From Methanocaldococcus infernus ME (GTDB lineage: Archaea > AGJL01 > Methanococci > Methanococcales > Methanocaldococcaceae): DNA of 64,000 bases. The translations under genes were made by a program, and so were the position numbers. A model generated the notes under the pieces. That model was not told where the DNA came from. It did no database searches and saw only the letters and a list, made by a program, of their open reading frames with translations. The stretch is taken from assembly GCF_000092305.1 (NCBI RefSeq), contig NC_014122.1, forward strand, positions 992,001 through 1,056,000, in the 5' to 3' direction. Below are positions 41,047 to 49,965 of the stretch, piece after piece; the first letter of the stretch is position 1; every line of letters starts with the position of its first letter.

Positions 41047-43560
41047 GTGACAATAAAATACTTGGAGAGGGAGTATAGTGATGAAGAAATTTATGAGATC
41101 TTAGAAGAGCCTGTTAGAGTTTGGTTTAAAAGTAAATACAAGAGTTTTACACCTCCACAGAGATATGCTATAAAGGAGATACATGAAAAGAAAAATGTTT
41201 TAATTTGTTCTCCAACAGGTAGTGGGAAGACATTATCAGCCTTTTTAGCTGGAATTAATGAGCTAATAAAGTTGTCAATGGAGAAAAAGTTAGAGGATAA
41301 GGTTTATATCATTTATATATCTCCACTTAGAGCCTTAAATAATGACATAGAGAGAAATTTAAAAGAGCCTTTAAAAGAAATTTGTGAGACAGCTAAAAAC
41401 TTAGGGATAGAGTTAGATGAGATTAGAGTAGCTGTAAGAACAAGTGATACAACAAGCCATCAGAAGCAGAAGATGTTAAAGAAGCCTCCACATATATTAA
41501 TAACTACACCAGAGAGCTTAGCCATCTCTTTAAATTCACCTAAGTTCTCTCAGCTATTAAAGGATGTTAAATATGTCATAGTTGATGAGATACATGCACT
41601 AACAAATAAAAGAGGGGTTCACCTCTCTCTATCCTTGGAGAGGCTAAATAGAATATCAAATTTTGTCAGGATTGGTTTATCAGCCACTATCTCCCCACTG
41701 GAGGAGATAGCTAAGTTCTTAGTTGGAGTTGGTAGAGATTGTTATATAGTAGATGTTAGCTACAGAAAGGAGATAGAGATTAAAGTCTTATCTCCAGTTG
41801 ATGACTTTATCTACACTCCAACAGAGGAGATAACCAAAAAACTTTATAGTTTATTAAAAAAGCTTATAGAAGAGCATAAAACTGTCCTTATCTTCACAAA
41901 CACAAGAGGAGCTGCTGAGAGGGTAGCTTTTCACTTGAAACAGTTAGGCATTAAAGGAGTTGGAACTCATCACTCCTCTTTAAGTAGAGAGGTTAGGTTA
42001 GAAGTTGAAGAAAAATTAAAAAGAGGAGAGTTAAAGGTTGTTTGTACTTCAACCTCTTTAGAGTTGGGAATTGATATAGGAAGTATAGACTTAGTTATCC
42101 TCTTAGGCTCTCCTAAGAGTGTGGCAAGAGCCTTACAAAGGATAGGGAGGAGTGGGCATAGATTACATGAGAAGAGTAAAGGGATTATTATAGCCTTTGA
42201 TAGGGATGACTTGATTGAAAATACTGTCTTAGCCTATGATGCAAGAACTGGGAAGATAGATAAGGTTAAGATTCCAAGAAACTGCTTAGATGTTCTCTCT
42301 CAGCATATTGTTGGGATGGCTTTAGAGAAGGTTTGGAATGTAGATGAAGCTTACAATTTGGTTAAAAGAGCTTACCCATACAAAGATTTAAGTAAAGAAG
42401 ATTTTTTAGATGTTTTAAAATATTTATCTGGAAGTATTGAGGAGAGGAGAGTTTATTCAAAAATTTGGTTTGATGGAGAGAAGTTTGGAAAGAAGGGGAG
42501 AGCGAGGGTTATTTACTTTATGAATGTTGGAACTATCCCAGATGAAACAGCTGTTGAAGTTTATGAAAATAATAAGCTTGTTGGAGAGGTTGAGGAAGAG
42601 TTTGCTGAGAAGTTGATGAAAGGAGACATCTTTGTCTTGGGGGGGAAAACTTATAAGTTCTTAGGAGGGAGAGGAAATAGAATTAGAGTTAGGGAAGTTT
42701 ATAATGAGAAGCCAACCATTCCAGCATGGTTTTCTGAGCAGTTGCCCTTAGCTTATGACTTGGCATTAGATGTTGAGAGGTTTAGAGGAGAGGCTAAAAA
42801 TATTTCTATAGATGAATTAATAGAGAAGTATGAGATTGATGAAAAGGCTGGGAAAGCTATAAAGGGATATATTGAAGAGCAAGATAGATATGCAATAGTT
42901 CCTACTGAGGAAGAGATGTTAATAGAGAGCTTTGAGGAAGAGAAGAGAAGATACTATATATTTCACTTTGTAGCTGGGAGAAGGGCAAATGAGGCAATAG
43001 CAAGGGCTTTTGCTAACTATGTGAGTAAGGTTAAGAGGGCTAATGTTAGAATAATGGTTAATGACTATTCCTTTGCCTTAGTACTTTCTAAGAGTAGAAG
43101 GTTAAGTAAGGAACTACTTGGACAACTCTTTAACATTGATTTACTCTCTAACTTAAAGGAGTCAATAGAGAGAAGTGAGATAATAAAAAGAAGGTTTAGG
43201 CATGTGGCTACAAGAGGCTTTTTAATTTTAAGGAGATATTTAAATAAAAAGATAAGTGTTGAGAGACAACAGTTTAATGCTGAGGCTCTCTTAGAATACT
43301 GTAAAAAAGTAAATCATCCTTTGTATAGGGAAACAATAAGAGAGATTTTAGAAGATTACTTAGATATAGAGAATGCACTAAACTATTATGAAAAAGTAAA
43401 AGAGAGGAAGATTATTTATAAGAAGTTAAGTTCTCCTTCACCCTTTGCCTTTAACTTGGTTGTTATGGCCTCTTCAGATGTTATCTTTATGGAAGATAAG
43501 AGGAAGATGATCTTAGAGCTACATAAGAAGGTTTTAGAAGCAATAAAAGGGAAAAAATGA
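41047..43560 (+). CDS. lhr: Lhr-type superfamily 2 ATP-dependent helicase
   Basis: Large 837-residue helicase. Motifs are Q-motif FTPPQRYAI (near 35), Walker A CSPTGSGKT (about 54-62), DEIH box VDEIHAL (about 180), SAT motif LSATISP (about 213), motif V in CTSTSLELGIDIGSIDLV and motif VI QRIGRSGHR (about 365). The C-terminal half is the Lhr winged-helix and beta-barrel region. Lhr helicases act in DNA repair at replication damage. GTG 41047 has GAGTGAT upstream. The stop overlaps the next gene's ATG. Confidence 0.92.
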   Translation: MTIKYLEREYSDEEIYEILEEPVRVWFKSKYKSFTPPQRYAIKEIHEKKNVLICSPTGSGKTLSAFLAGINELIKLSMEKKLEDKVYIIYISPLRALNNDIERNLKEPLKEICETAKNLGIELDEIRVAVRTSDTTSHQKQKMLKKPPHILITTPESLAISLNSPKFSQLLKDVKYVIVDEIHALTNKRGVHLSLSLERLNRISNFVRIGLSATISPLEEIAKFLVGVGRDCYIVDVSYRKEIEIKVLSPVDDFIYTPTEEITKKLYSLLKKLIEEHKTVLIFTNTRGAAERVAFHLKQLGIKGVGTHHSSLSREVRLEVEEKLKRGELKVVCTSTSLELGIDIGSIDLVILLGSPKSVARALQRIGRSGHRLHEKSKGIIIAFDRDDLIENTVLAYDARTGKIDKVKIPRNCLDVLSQHIVGMALEKVWNVDEAYNLVKRAYPYKDLSKEDFLDVLKYLSGSIEERRVYSKIWFDGEKFGKKGRARVIYFMNVGTIPDETAVEVYENNKLVGEVEEEFAEKLMKGDIFVLGGKTYKFLGGRGNRIRVREVYNEKPTIPAWFSEQLPLAYDLALDVERFRGEAKNISIDELIEKYEIDEKAGKAIKGYIEEQDRYAIVPTEEEMLIESFEEEKRRYYIFHFVAGRRANEAIARAFANYVSKVKRANVRIMVNDYSFALVLSKSRRLSKELLGQLFNIDLLSNLKESIERSEIIKRRFRHVATRGFLILRRYLNKKISVERQQFNAEALLEYCKKVNHPLYRETIREILEDYLDIENALNYYEKVKERKIIYKKLSSPSPFAFNLVVMASSDVIFMEDKRKMILELHKKVLEAIKGKK

Positions 43561-44180
43561 AGGTTGGGATAGCTACAAAGCCAAAAGATATTAATTTAAA
43601 TAGTGAAATAATAAAATATTATGACTTCCATGTCATAGACTCTGAAACTGAAGACTTCATAAACTTGGAGAACTTGAAAAAAGTTATAGTTACTGTTCAA
43701 AGTAAGAGAGATAATGCTTATGAACTCTTAGAGCTTTACTCTTCCTATGATCCCTTAGCCATCTGTATAGTTTTAGGAAATAGGAAATATTTAAAAGAGC
43801 ATGAGAGGAAGAAGAGGAGAGAGGTTATATTAAAAGTGATAGAGAGAGCCTTAGACCTCTTTAACAATATTTGGGTTGGCACTGAAAAGGTTGAAGATCT
43901 TGTCAAGCCAGTTATTGAAGAACATGACTTAACAGCTTTTTACCTTTATGGAGACTCTTGCTCATTAAAGAATAGAGCTATCTATGTCCCTTACTCATCC
44001 CAGCTAAAAAATAAGGAATTTATAAACAATTACTTGGAGAGAAGGAAAAGCAAGGATATAGATAAATATATTTTAAGAGATCCAAGAAAGATAAAAGAGA
44101 TTTTAAGAGAAAATAAGTATTCAGTCTTTTACCCAATTGATGGAGATATTTATGAGCTCTCAAAGTTAATTAACCTGTAA
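43557..44180 (+). CDS. unknown 207-residue protein behind lhr
   Basis: I do not recognise this family. It begins MKVGIATKPKDINLN with a Rossmann-like strand and has IVTVQSKRDNAYELLELYSS and LAICIVLGNRKYLKEHERKKRR, suggesting an alpha/beta fold with a basic patch. A single cysteine pattern and a mixed C-terminal helix follow. It overlaps lhr by four bases (ATGA), so it is co-translated with the helicase and may work with it. The 3' end overlaps the pilin-like gene by 15 bases. Confidence 0.7.
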   Translation: MKVGIATKPKDINLNSEIIKYYDFHVIDSETEDFINLENLKKVIVTVQSKRDNAYELLELYSSYDPLAICIVLGNRKYLKEHERKKRREVILKVIERALDLFNNIWVGTEKVEDLVKPVIEEHDLTAFYLYGDSCSLKNRAIYVPYSSQLKNKEFINNYLERRKSKDIDKYILRDPRKIKEILRENKYSVFYPIDGDIYELSKLINL

Positions 44181-44600
44181 AGCTAAGTTTTTCGTAAAGT
44201 TGTAAGTTTTTCCACTTATATTTATTGTTATCACTATCCTATTCCCAATATCATTAGTTAAAGTTGAGTTGTCAATGTTTACTATAACTCCATCTTCAGT
44301 TGGAGTTATACTTAAAAAAATTTCTTTATTAACTAAAACCTCTTTATTTTTTATGTGAAACCTATAGCTTAAATCTCCAATAGGCCTTAAAATATAAGTG
44401 GCTGAGATGTCCTTTGAATAGCAAGTTAACATTAAATTCTCCAAGTCATCCATTATATCATAGGCTCTATCACTAATATAGGATAAATATTGAGTGTCAT
44501 TTAAGGAGAATAGTGTGAAAGCTACATAGGTGGAAACTATTGTTAGCAAGAATATAGAAAAAATTAAATCTAAAGATATTTGTCCTCTTCTCATGCTCAC
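44166..44600 (-). CDS. pilin-like protein with a class III signal peptide
   Basis: A 144-residue protein beginning MSMRRGQISLDLIFSIFLL. The Q-x-S-x-D pattern right after RRG, followed by a hydrophobic helix, is the archaeal type IV pilin class III signal (QxSxExxxL). Cleavage is expected before Gln by an EppA-type peptidase. The rest is a beta domain with N-x-T sites (NIS, NSTLT, NFT). It is probably a minor pilin or membrane pseudopilin, separate from archaellins. Start overlaps the cation transporter stop (ATGCTC shared region). Confidence 0.82.
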   Translation of the reverse strand: MSMRRGQISLDLIFSIFLLTIVSTYVAFTLFSLNDTQYLSYISDRAYDIMDDLENLMLTCYSKDISATYILRPIGDLSYRFHIKNKEVLVNKEIFLSITPTEDGVIVNIDNSTLTNDIGNRIVITINISGKTYNFTKNLALQVN

Positions 44601-45445
44601 ACCAGGTCTATATGAATATGGGCTACTTCAACATTATCCAACTTTTCCAACCTATTCTTTAACTCAGTTTCTATATCATGCATCTCCTTAGCTGATATGT
44701 TGCATGGCACTTCAACATGGACATCAACATGAACCTTAGAGCCTAAGTGATAAACCTTTATATCATGAACTCCTAAAACCTTCTCATGGGATAAAATAAC
44801 TTCCCTAACTTCATTTATTAGATCTTCACTTGCTCTCACTCCTGAGAGGAGTAGGATGTTCTCTTTTGTTATATCAATTCCAGTCTTTAAAATCATTAAA
44901 CTAACTACAACTCCAGCTAAGGCATCTCCAAAGTATATATTCAACTTTTCCAATATCAAGCCTATGAGAACAGCTATACTACTAAGTACATCACTCCTAT
45001 GATGGTAGGCATCAGCAATTAAAATTTTATTATTTAACTTTCTTCCAATTATTAGAGAGTATTGTGTCATAACTTCCTTAAATATGATGGAGAAGATAAC
45101 AACTCCAAGCATTATGGAATTAACCTCTATAGTCTCTCTTGATATAAATCTAAAAAAAGAGTCTTTTAAAAGTTCAAAGGATACAAAAATTAAAGCTATC
45201 CCTATAATTAAAGCAAAGATGTTTTCAAATCTCCTATGCCCTAAAGGATGGTCATCATCTGGAGGTTTGTTAGAGATCTTAACCCCAAAGTAACCTATAA
45301 CACTTGTTATAACATCCGAGAGAGAGTGAATTCCATCAGAGAGGATAGAGATACTATTATATAGATAACCAATATACACCTTAGCAAGAGACAAAGCTAT
45401 ATTTCCAACAATACTAAATATTAATGGCTTCTCCTCTTCTCTCAT
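44597..45445 (-). CDS. cation diffusion facilitator family metal exporter
   Basis: The 282 residues have six membrane helices with metal-site residues in LSDGIHSLSDV (about 35-45) and ADAYHHRSDVLSS (about 144-156), then a cytoplasmic domain (about 205-282) with HVDVHVEVP. These are the CDF/ZitB features for divalent metal/proton exchange (Zn, Fe or Mn). Start ATG 45445 overlaps the metallo-hydrolase stop by ATGA. Why a metal exporter is coupled to the adjacent MBL enzyme is unknown. Confidence 0.9.
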   Translation of the reverse strand: MREEEKPLIFSIVGNIALSLAKVYIGYLYNSISILSDGIHSLSDVITSVIGYFGVKISNKPPDDDHPLGHRRFENIFALIIGIALIFVSFELLKDSFFRFISRETIEVNSIMLGVVIFSIIFKEVMTQYSLIIGRKLNNKILIADAYHHRSDVLSSIAVLIGLILEKLNIYFGDALAGVVVSLMILKTGIDITKENILLLSGVRASEDLINEVREVILSHEKVLGVHDIKVYHLGSKVHVDVHVEVPCNISAKEMHDIETELKNRLEKLDNVEVAHIHIDLV

Positions 45446-46188
45446 TTAACCACCATTCCAGCACAGCCAAAGACAAAATTTTTTAATCTTGAGAGGCTAC
45501 AAAGAGCTTTAAAGCCAGTGCAGTGTAAAGGAATGAATTTAAATTCTTGAACCTTTAGATATCTAAGAACTTCTTCTAAATACTCCTGAGAGGCATTTAT
45601 TAAGTGAAAGCCTCCAACAACTAACCTTATCACTTCAAAGTTTTTAGCATGCTCAATAACATTTATAACTCCACTATGAGAACAGCCAGTTATTAGCCTA
45701 TTTTTTGATATTAGAATTAGTTCATCTTCAACCAAATCTTTCCCTTTCTCATCTTTAAAATCTTCAGGCTCATAGTAAAACTTTCTAACAATGTCTCCTA
45801 AGACAATATTGTCCTTATCTATCCTAAACTCATCTTGTATAAAAATGACATTAACCTTATCCAATAATTTTTTAACTTCCTCTGAAACCCCTATATATCT
45901 TCCATTATAGAATCTCTTTTTTAGAGCATCCTTATGTAAAATAACTGTCTCAATTAGCTCATTTTCAATTAAATACTTTAGCCCATCTGAGTGGTCATAG
46001 TGGCCATGTGAGAGAACAAAGTAGTCAAACTTTTCCTTCTCTCCAAGTAATTTTAAGTTATGCTCTAAAACTTTTTCATCTTGCCCAGCATCAAATAGAA
46101 TTCTTTTTTTCTCATCTATTAGTATAGAGAGACCATGCTGAGCCAGTAATTTACTGTTGGTTATATTATCAATAACTATTTTGATCAT
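45442..46188 (-). CDS. metallo-beta-lactamase-fold hydrolase, DHPMRP-synthase-related
   Basis: A 248-residue MBL-fold protein with the zinc motif SHGHYDHSDG (about 59-68), GCSHSGVINV (about 170) and IPLHCTGFKALC near the end. The family includes the methanopterin precursor enzyme 7,8-dihydropterin-6-methyl-4-(ribofuranosyl)-aminobenzene 5'-phosphate synthase, and similar proteins of unknown function. The length and motifs support this subgroup, but the reaction is not certain. The 42-bp repeat copy lies about 60 bases upstream of its ATG. Confidence 0.8.
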   Translation of the reverse strand: MIKIVIDNITNSKLLAQHGLSILIDEKKRILFDAGQDEKVLEHNLKLLGEKEKFDYFVLSHGHYDHSDGLKYLIENELIETVILHKDALKKRFYNGRYIGVSEEVKKLLDKVNVIFIQDEFRIDKDNIVLGDIVRKFYYEPEDFKDEKGKDLVEDELILISKNRLITGCSHSGVINVIEHAKNFEVIRLVVGGFHLINASQEYLEEVLRYLKVQEFKFIPLHCTGFKALCSLSRLKNFVFGCAGMVVK

Positions 46189-46245
46189 AAATATCTCCCA
46201 TATGTGATAAATTCTTAACTCTCTTATTCTTTTGGTTGGATTACT

Positions 46246-46287
46246 TAAAATTTATCTTTTTCTAATAATTAATTTAAAATTATAAAT
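46246..46287. repeat. 42-bp direct repeat, copy 1 (downstream side of the HEPN-MNT cassette)
   Basis: Identical to 47167-47208 at 41 of 42 positions (A at 46276 against G at 47197). The two copies are in direct orientation, 921 bp apart, and enclose exactly the HEPN and MNT genes. On the minus strand this copy lies 58 bases upstream of the metallo-hydrolase ATG and includes a TATA-like ATTTATAATT, so it probably is that gene's promoter. Confidence 0.85.
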
Positions 46288-46308
46288 CTATGCTATAATT
46301 AAAAATAG

Positions 46309-46707
46309 CTAATCCTGTTGCAAGATCTCCTCAATTATCTTCTCTTCTATAGGCTTGAAGTCTAAATATTCCATTAATACTTTCTCTACAAATTTCAACC
46401 TAACATCTTCATCCCTACTAATTAAAGGCTCTCCCTTAATAATCCTATATTTAAATCTTAAGGGTGTAGAATTCAAAACTTTGACATCAATAGGAAACCC
46501 TATAACCCTCTCAATCTCAGTAGAAAGCTTTAATTCATACTCTAAAAAATCTTTCACCTTATTCTCATCAACATAAACTCCAATATCTATATCTCTAAAA
46601 AAAGATGTTTCATTAAAGCTACCATAGATGTAGGCAAAGACAACCTCATCCTTTTTATCTAAAATTTTTTTAATTTTCTTCTTTATTTCTTCCCTGTTTA
46701 TTGACAT
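46309..46707 (-). CDS. mntA: MNT-type nucleotidyltransferase antitoxin
   Basis: A 132-residue minimal nucleotidyltransferase with catalytic GSFNETSFFRDIDIGVYV (about residues 29-46; GS motif and D-x-D). In HepT/MntA systems this enzyme adds AMP to a Tyr of the HEPN toxin and neutralises it. I set the start at ATG 46707 with GGAGGT eight bases upstream; the longer reading from 46734 lies in the real coding region of the toxin. It should overlap the toxin's 3' end in the intact toxin frame, the usual arrangement. Confidence 0.87.
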   Translation of the reverse strand: MSINREEIKKKIKKILDKKDEVVFAYIYGSFNETSFFRDIDIGVYVDENKVKDFLEYELKLSTEIERVIGFPIDVKVLNSTPLRFKYRIIKGEPLISRDEDVRLKFVEKVLMEYLDFKPIEEKIIEEILQQD

Positions 46708-47120
46708 AATCTTTAACCTCCTTAATAAATTCATTTAAATCTGAGACATCTTTTTTTATTATTTCATAAACTTTCTTGTCATCTATTTTCCAATAAAATA
46801 TGTACAAGCATGTTCCTAAATTTTGCCATATTAGCAAGCTTTTCTGATAAATTTTGAGAGATTATATTATGCTTGCCAAGAATTATAAAACAATCTGAGT
46901 AGCTATTTGGAATCTCTTTGGCTACTCTAACAACTATGTGGTTACATATAGAGATAGCTGCTTCAATTGCTACAATCAACTTATATTTTGCTGCATCTTT
47001 AATATATGGATCAGATAGAAACCTTTCTAATCCTAAATCAACTATGTTTTTAAGATCATTAAGAACCTGTTTAATCTCAGCAAGTCTTCTGTTTATTAGA
47101 TCAATATCAATTTTTGACAT
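46670..47120 (-). pseudogene. hepT: HEPN (HepT/DUF86) toxin gene with a +1 frameshift inside the active-site motif
   Basis: The open frame from ATG 47120 gives 113 residues ending FRNMLVHILLENR at TGA 46779-46781. The HEPN RNase motif R-x4-H is R102 to H107. Removing one base from the A4 run at 46795-46798 continues the frame as IYWKIDDKKVYEIIKKD and on to TAA 46670, making a 149-residue HepT of normal length. The shift falls between the catalytic His and Tyr of the R-x4-H-x-Y motif. The downstream frame has no stop and ordinary codons, so the change is recent or a sequencing error. The gene could still yield a truncated protein. Confidence 0.82.
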
Positions 47121-47166
47121 GATTATCCCTCTCTATTATTTTCAAAATATTAAAATCTTTTAACTA

Positions 47167-47208
47167 TAAAATTTATCTTTTTCTAATAATTAATTTGAAA
47201 TTATAAAT
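47167..47208. repeat. 42-bp direct repeat, copy 2 (upstream side of the HEPN-MNT cassette)
   Basis: Partner of 46246-46287 with one mismatch. On the minus strand it lies 47 bases upstream of the HEPN ATG and carries the same TATA-like sequence, so it is the likely HEPN promoter. Sequences beyond both ends do not match, so the repeat has sharp limits. Confidence 0.85.
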
Positions 47209-47266
47209 TTTGTGAAGCTTTTTATACTATAAGGAAGAGAGCTTAACCTAAAAAGAGGTTGAAATT

Positions 47267-47716
47267 ATGATAAAAAAAGGAGACTTAGTTAAGGTTGATT
47301 ACATCTTAGAGGTTGATGGTAAAGTAATAGACACTTCTATGGAAGATGTAGCTAAAGAAGAAGGAATCTATGAAGAAGGTAGGGAATATAAGCCATTAGA
47401 GTTTATTGTTGGGAATGGAGAGTTAATAGAAGGCTTTGAAGAGGCTGTTTTAGGAATGGAGGAAGGAGAAGAAAAAGAGGTTATCTTACCTCCAGAAAAA
47501 GCTTATGGAGAGAGAAATGAAGAATTTATCCAAGAGATACCTAAAGAGATGTTTAAGGATGCTGACTTTGAGCCAGAAGTGGGGTTAAAGATTTTAGCCA
47601 ATGGAATACCTGCTGAAATCATAGAGGTTACTGATGATAAAGTTATTTTAGACTTTAACCATCCATTGGCTGGAAAAGAGTTAAAATTTAAAATTATTGT
47701 TAGAGAGATACTTTAA
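47267..47716 (+). CDS. FKBP-type peptidyl-prolyl isomerase (short archaeal SlyD type)
   Basis: Folding helper of 149 residues with FKBP core elements ([17 protein letters not shown] at the start, [20 protein letters not shown] near residues 44-63) and an insert-in-flap domain (about 85-130), as in archaeal SlyD-like FKBP. Catalysis and chaperone function are both likely. GAGGTTG precedes ATG 47267 and a TATA-like CTTTTTATACTA lies 40-50 bases upstream. The convergent dapL gene follows with a 4-base overlap. Confidence 0.92.
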   Translation: MIKKGDLVKVDYILEVDGKVIDTSMEDVAKEEGIYEEGREYKPLEFIVGNGELIEGFEEAVLGMEEGEEKEVILPPEKAYGERNEEFIQEIPKEMFKDADFEPEVGLKILANGIPAEIIEVTDDKVILDFNHPLAGKELKFKIIVREIL

Positions 47717-48966
47717 AACTCTAAGTCTAAATCTTCTAATCTTCTTTTGAACTCCTCCAATAATAAGTCTTCATACTTCTCTTCAGTTGTAGGGTTTCCA
47801 TTTTCATCTCTTGCTACAAAACAGGCAGCTAATCTTAAGTATGGCCCAGCATCATCCCATGGAACTGTTGAAATCAACTTCTCCTTTATTAAATATTGTG
47901 AAAAGTCTTCTGCTGTTTTAAATTCAATTCCATTAGCTTTTTTTGGAGTCCTAACATATAAATAGAAGGTTCCACCAGGCATTTTAGCCTTGAAGCCAAC
48001 ATCATTTAATATCTTAACCATCTTTCTTAACCTTCTCTCATACTTCTTTCTAATTCTCTCAGTAATCTCAGGATGCTTTAAACAGTAAATCCCAGCCTTT
48101 TGGATAGGGATGAATTGACCACTGTCAAAGTTATCCTTAACTGTGGCAAAGGCTTTAATTATTAACTCATTCCCTACTAAGAAGGCTAACCTCCAACCTG
48201 TCATATTGTAAGCCTTTGAAAAGCTGTGAATTTCAACACCCACTTCCTTGGCATCCTTAACTGATAAGAATGAGAGAGGCTTGTCATCATAAACTAAAGC
48301 TCCATAAGCAGCATCATGGACAACTATCACATCATTCTCAAAGGCAAAATCTACAACCTCTTTAAAGAACTTCTTAGTAGCTTTAGCTCCAGTAGGATTA
48401 TTTGGATAATTTAGATAGAGCATCTTAGCCTTCTCTCTAACCTCTTTTGGAATATTCTCAAGATCTGGAAGGAAGTCATTTTCTTCTAACAATGGTAAAT
48501 TATAAACCTTCCCTCCATACCACTCAGCATGAGTTCCCATTACAGGGTAACCTGGAACTGTCATTAGGCAAATGTCTCCTGGATTTATGAATGCTGAAGG
48601 TAAGTAAGCTAAGGCGGACTTTGAGCCTATTGAGTGAATAACCTCATTTACAGGATCTATGTCTTTAACTCCATAAACCCTTTCCATATACTCAGGAACA
48701 GCATCTTTTAACTCCTGTATCCCATTGTCAGCATAACCTCTATTTTCCCATTTCTTAGCTTCTTCATATAAAACCTCTATAACCTCTGGGTCAGCCATCT
48801 CATCTGGCTCTCCAACACCCATATCTATTAATTCCATATCTGGATGCTTCTCCATAGCCTCTTTCTTAGCTCTCTTTATCTTCTCAAATTTGTAAATAAC
48901 CTCTTCCTTCCCAAACTTCTTTCCTCCTATTCTCTCAGCAAATAAATTTTGAATAAAGCTTTCCAA
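47713..48966 (-). CDS. dapL: LL-diaminopimelate aminotransferase
   Basis: PLP aminotransferase making LL-diaminopimelate directly from tetrahydrodipicolinate, the one-step lysine route of Methanococci (DapL class). The 417 residues show NYPNNPTG (about 205), YGALV, and PLP lysine in [12 protein letters not shown] (about 254-265). It uses a TTG start at 48966 backed by a very strong AGGAGGTGAG site. Typical alternative names are aspartate-aminotransferase-like enzymes, but [20 protein letters not shown] at the N-terminus matches DapL. Confidence 0.92.
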   Translation of the reverse strand: MESFIQNLFAERIGGKKFGKEEVIYKFEKIKRAKKEAMEKHPDMELIDMGVGEPDEMADPEVIEVLYEEAKKWENRGYADNGIQELKDAVPEYMERVYGVKDIDPVNEVIHSIGSKSALAYLPSAFINPGDICLMTVPGYPVMGTHAEWYGGKVYNLPLLEENDFLPDLENIPKEVREKAKMLYLNYPNNPTGAKATKKFFKEVVDFAFENDVIVVHDAAYGALVYDDKPLSFLSVKDAKEVGVEIHSFSKAYNMTGWRLAFLVGNELIIKAFATVKDNFDSGQFIPIQKAGIYCLKHPEITERIRKKYERRLRKMVKILNDVGFKAKMPGGTFYLYVRTPKKANGIEFKTAEDFSQYLIKEKLISTVPWDDAGPYLRLAACFVARDENGNPTTEEKYEDLLLEEFKRRLEDLDLEF

Positions 48967-49058
48967 TCTCTCACCTCCTAAGACTTAAATAGATTAATTA
49001 TAGCAAAGTATAAAAAATTTATTTTACTTTTAAAACTTAAAAATTTTGAGGTTAAAAA

Positions 49059-49385
49059 ATGATGAAAACACTTAGATACAATAGAGATAAGGTTATAAAA
49101 ACAAGTAAAGAGATGTTCCCACCAGAGAAGTGTGAAAGATGTGGAAGATGCTGTATAATCCATGCATATAAAACAGAAGATGGCTTAAAGCTAATTTACT
49201 GTGAACACTTTGACCCAGAAACTAAGTTATGTAAGGTTTATGAGGATAGATATAAATATAATTGCCTAACCATCTTAGAAGCTATCTTAGCCCATGTCTT
49301 TCCTAAGGATTGTCCTTTTGTTAGAAACATTGAAAATTATGAGGAGCCTAACTTTTACAAGTATTTGAGAGAGAAAGAGGAATAA
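49059..49385 (+). CDS. YkgJ-type cysteine-cluster protein
   Basis: A 108-residue soluble protein with the family signature CERCGRCC (about residues 26-33), followed by CEHFDPETKLCKVYEDRYKYNC and CPF (about 95). The pattern CxxCxxCC plus C-x8-C fits the YkgJ/UPF0153 zinc- or iron-chelating family of unknown function. It begins with ATGATG, is flanked by dapL and hisB on the minus strand, and is single in orientation here. Confidence 0.85.
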   Translation: MMKTLRYNRDKVIKTSKEMFPPEKCERCGRCCIIHAYKTEDGLKLIYCEHFDPETKLCKVYEDRYKYNCLTILEAILAHVFPKDCPFVRNIENYEEPNFYKYLREKEE

Positions 49386-49386
49386 A

Positions 49387-49965
49387 TTATAGCTTAACAT
49401 CTCCTTTAGTACTAACTACTCCCTTTCTCTCATCTATTTTTGTTGCCATGTCTAAGGCTAAGCCAAAGGCTTTAAAAAGAGCCTCTACCTTGTGATGCTC
49501 ATTTTCTCCAATAACTTCATAGTGTATATTTAAAAATCCATAACTTGCCACTGATTGAAAGAAGTGATTTATATTTTCAGTTGATAGAGACCCAAGATAT
49601 TCTCTTTTTGGTATATAGTTAGAGACTAAATAGCTTCTTCCACCCAAGTCTATGCTTACAGTAGCCCTTGCCTCATCCATAGGGACAATAGCCCAGCCAA
49701 ATCTGAAGATGTTTTTCCTCTCTATCTTAGAGAGAGCTAAGCCTAAGCAGATGCCTACATCTTCAACTGTATGATGGTCATCAACATCTAAATCTCCCTT
49801 AACCTTTACAATGAGATCAAAGCAACCATGCTTAGCAAAGGAAGAGAGGAGATGATCAAAAAATCCTATTCCTGTGTCTATCTTATACTTCCCAACACCA
49901 TCAATATTTATTTTTAAGTAGACACTTGTTTCTAAGGTTTCTCTTGCCACTTCATAGACCCTCAT
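49387..49965 (-). CDS. hisB: imidazoleglycerol-phosphate dehydratase
   Basis: Histidine pathway enzyme of 192 residues. Two manganese-binding motifs, [10 protein letters not shown] (about 60-69) and [13 protein letters not shown] (about 155-167), are present, with [16 protein letters not shown] at the N-terminus. Length and residues are normal; the bacterial phosphatase fusion is absent. It overlaps the guaAA stop by 14 bases. Other his genes are not in the window. Confidence 0.95.
   Translation of the reverse strand: MRVYEVARETLETSVYLKINIDGVGKYKIDTGIGFFDHLLSSFAKHGCFDLIVKVKGDLDVDDHHTVEDVGICLGLALSKIERKNIFRFGWAIVPMDEARATVSIDLGGRSYLVSNYIPKREYLGSLSTENINHFFQSVASYGFLNIHYEVIGENEHHKVEALFKAFGLALDMATKIDERKGVVSTKGDVKL

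Noticed and set aside
46309-46734. MNT gene starting at 46734
   Set aside because: The extra residues belong to the toxin frame on the same strand and the good ribosome site GGAGGT serves ATG 46707.
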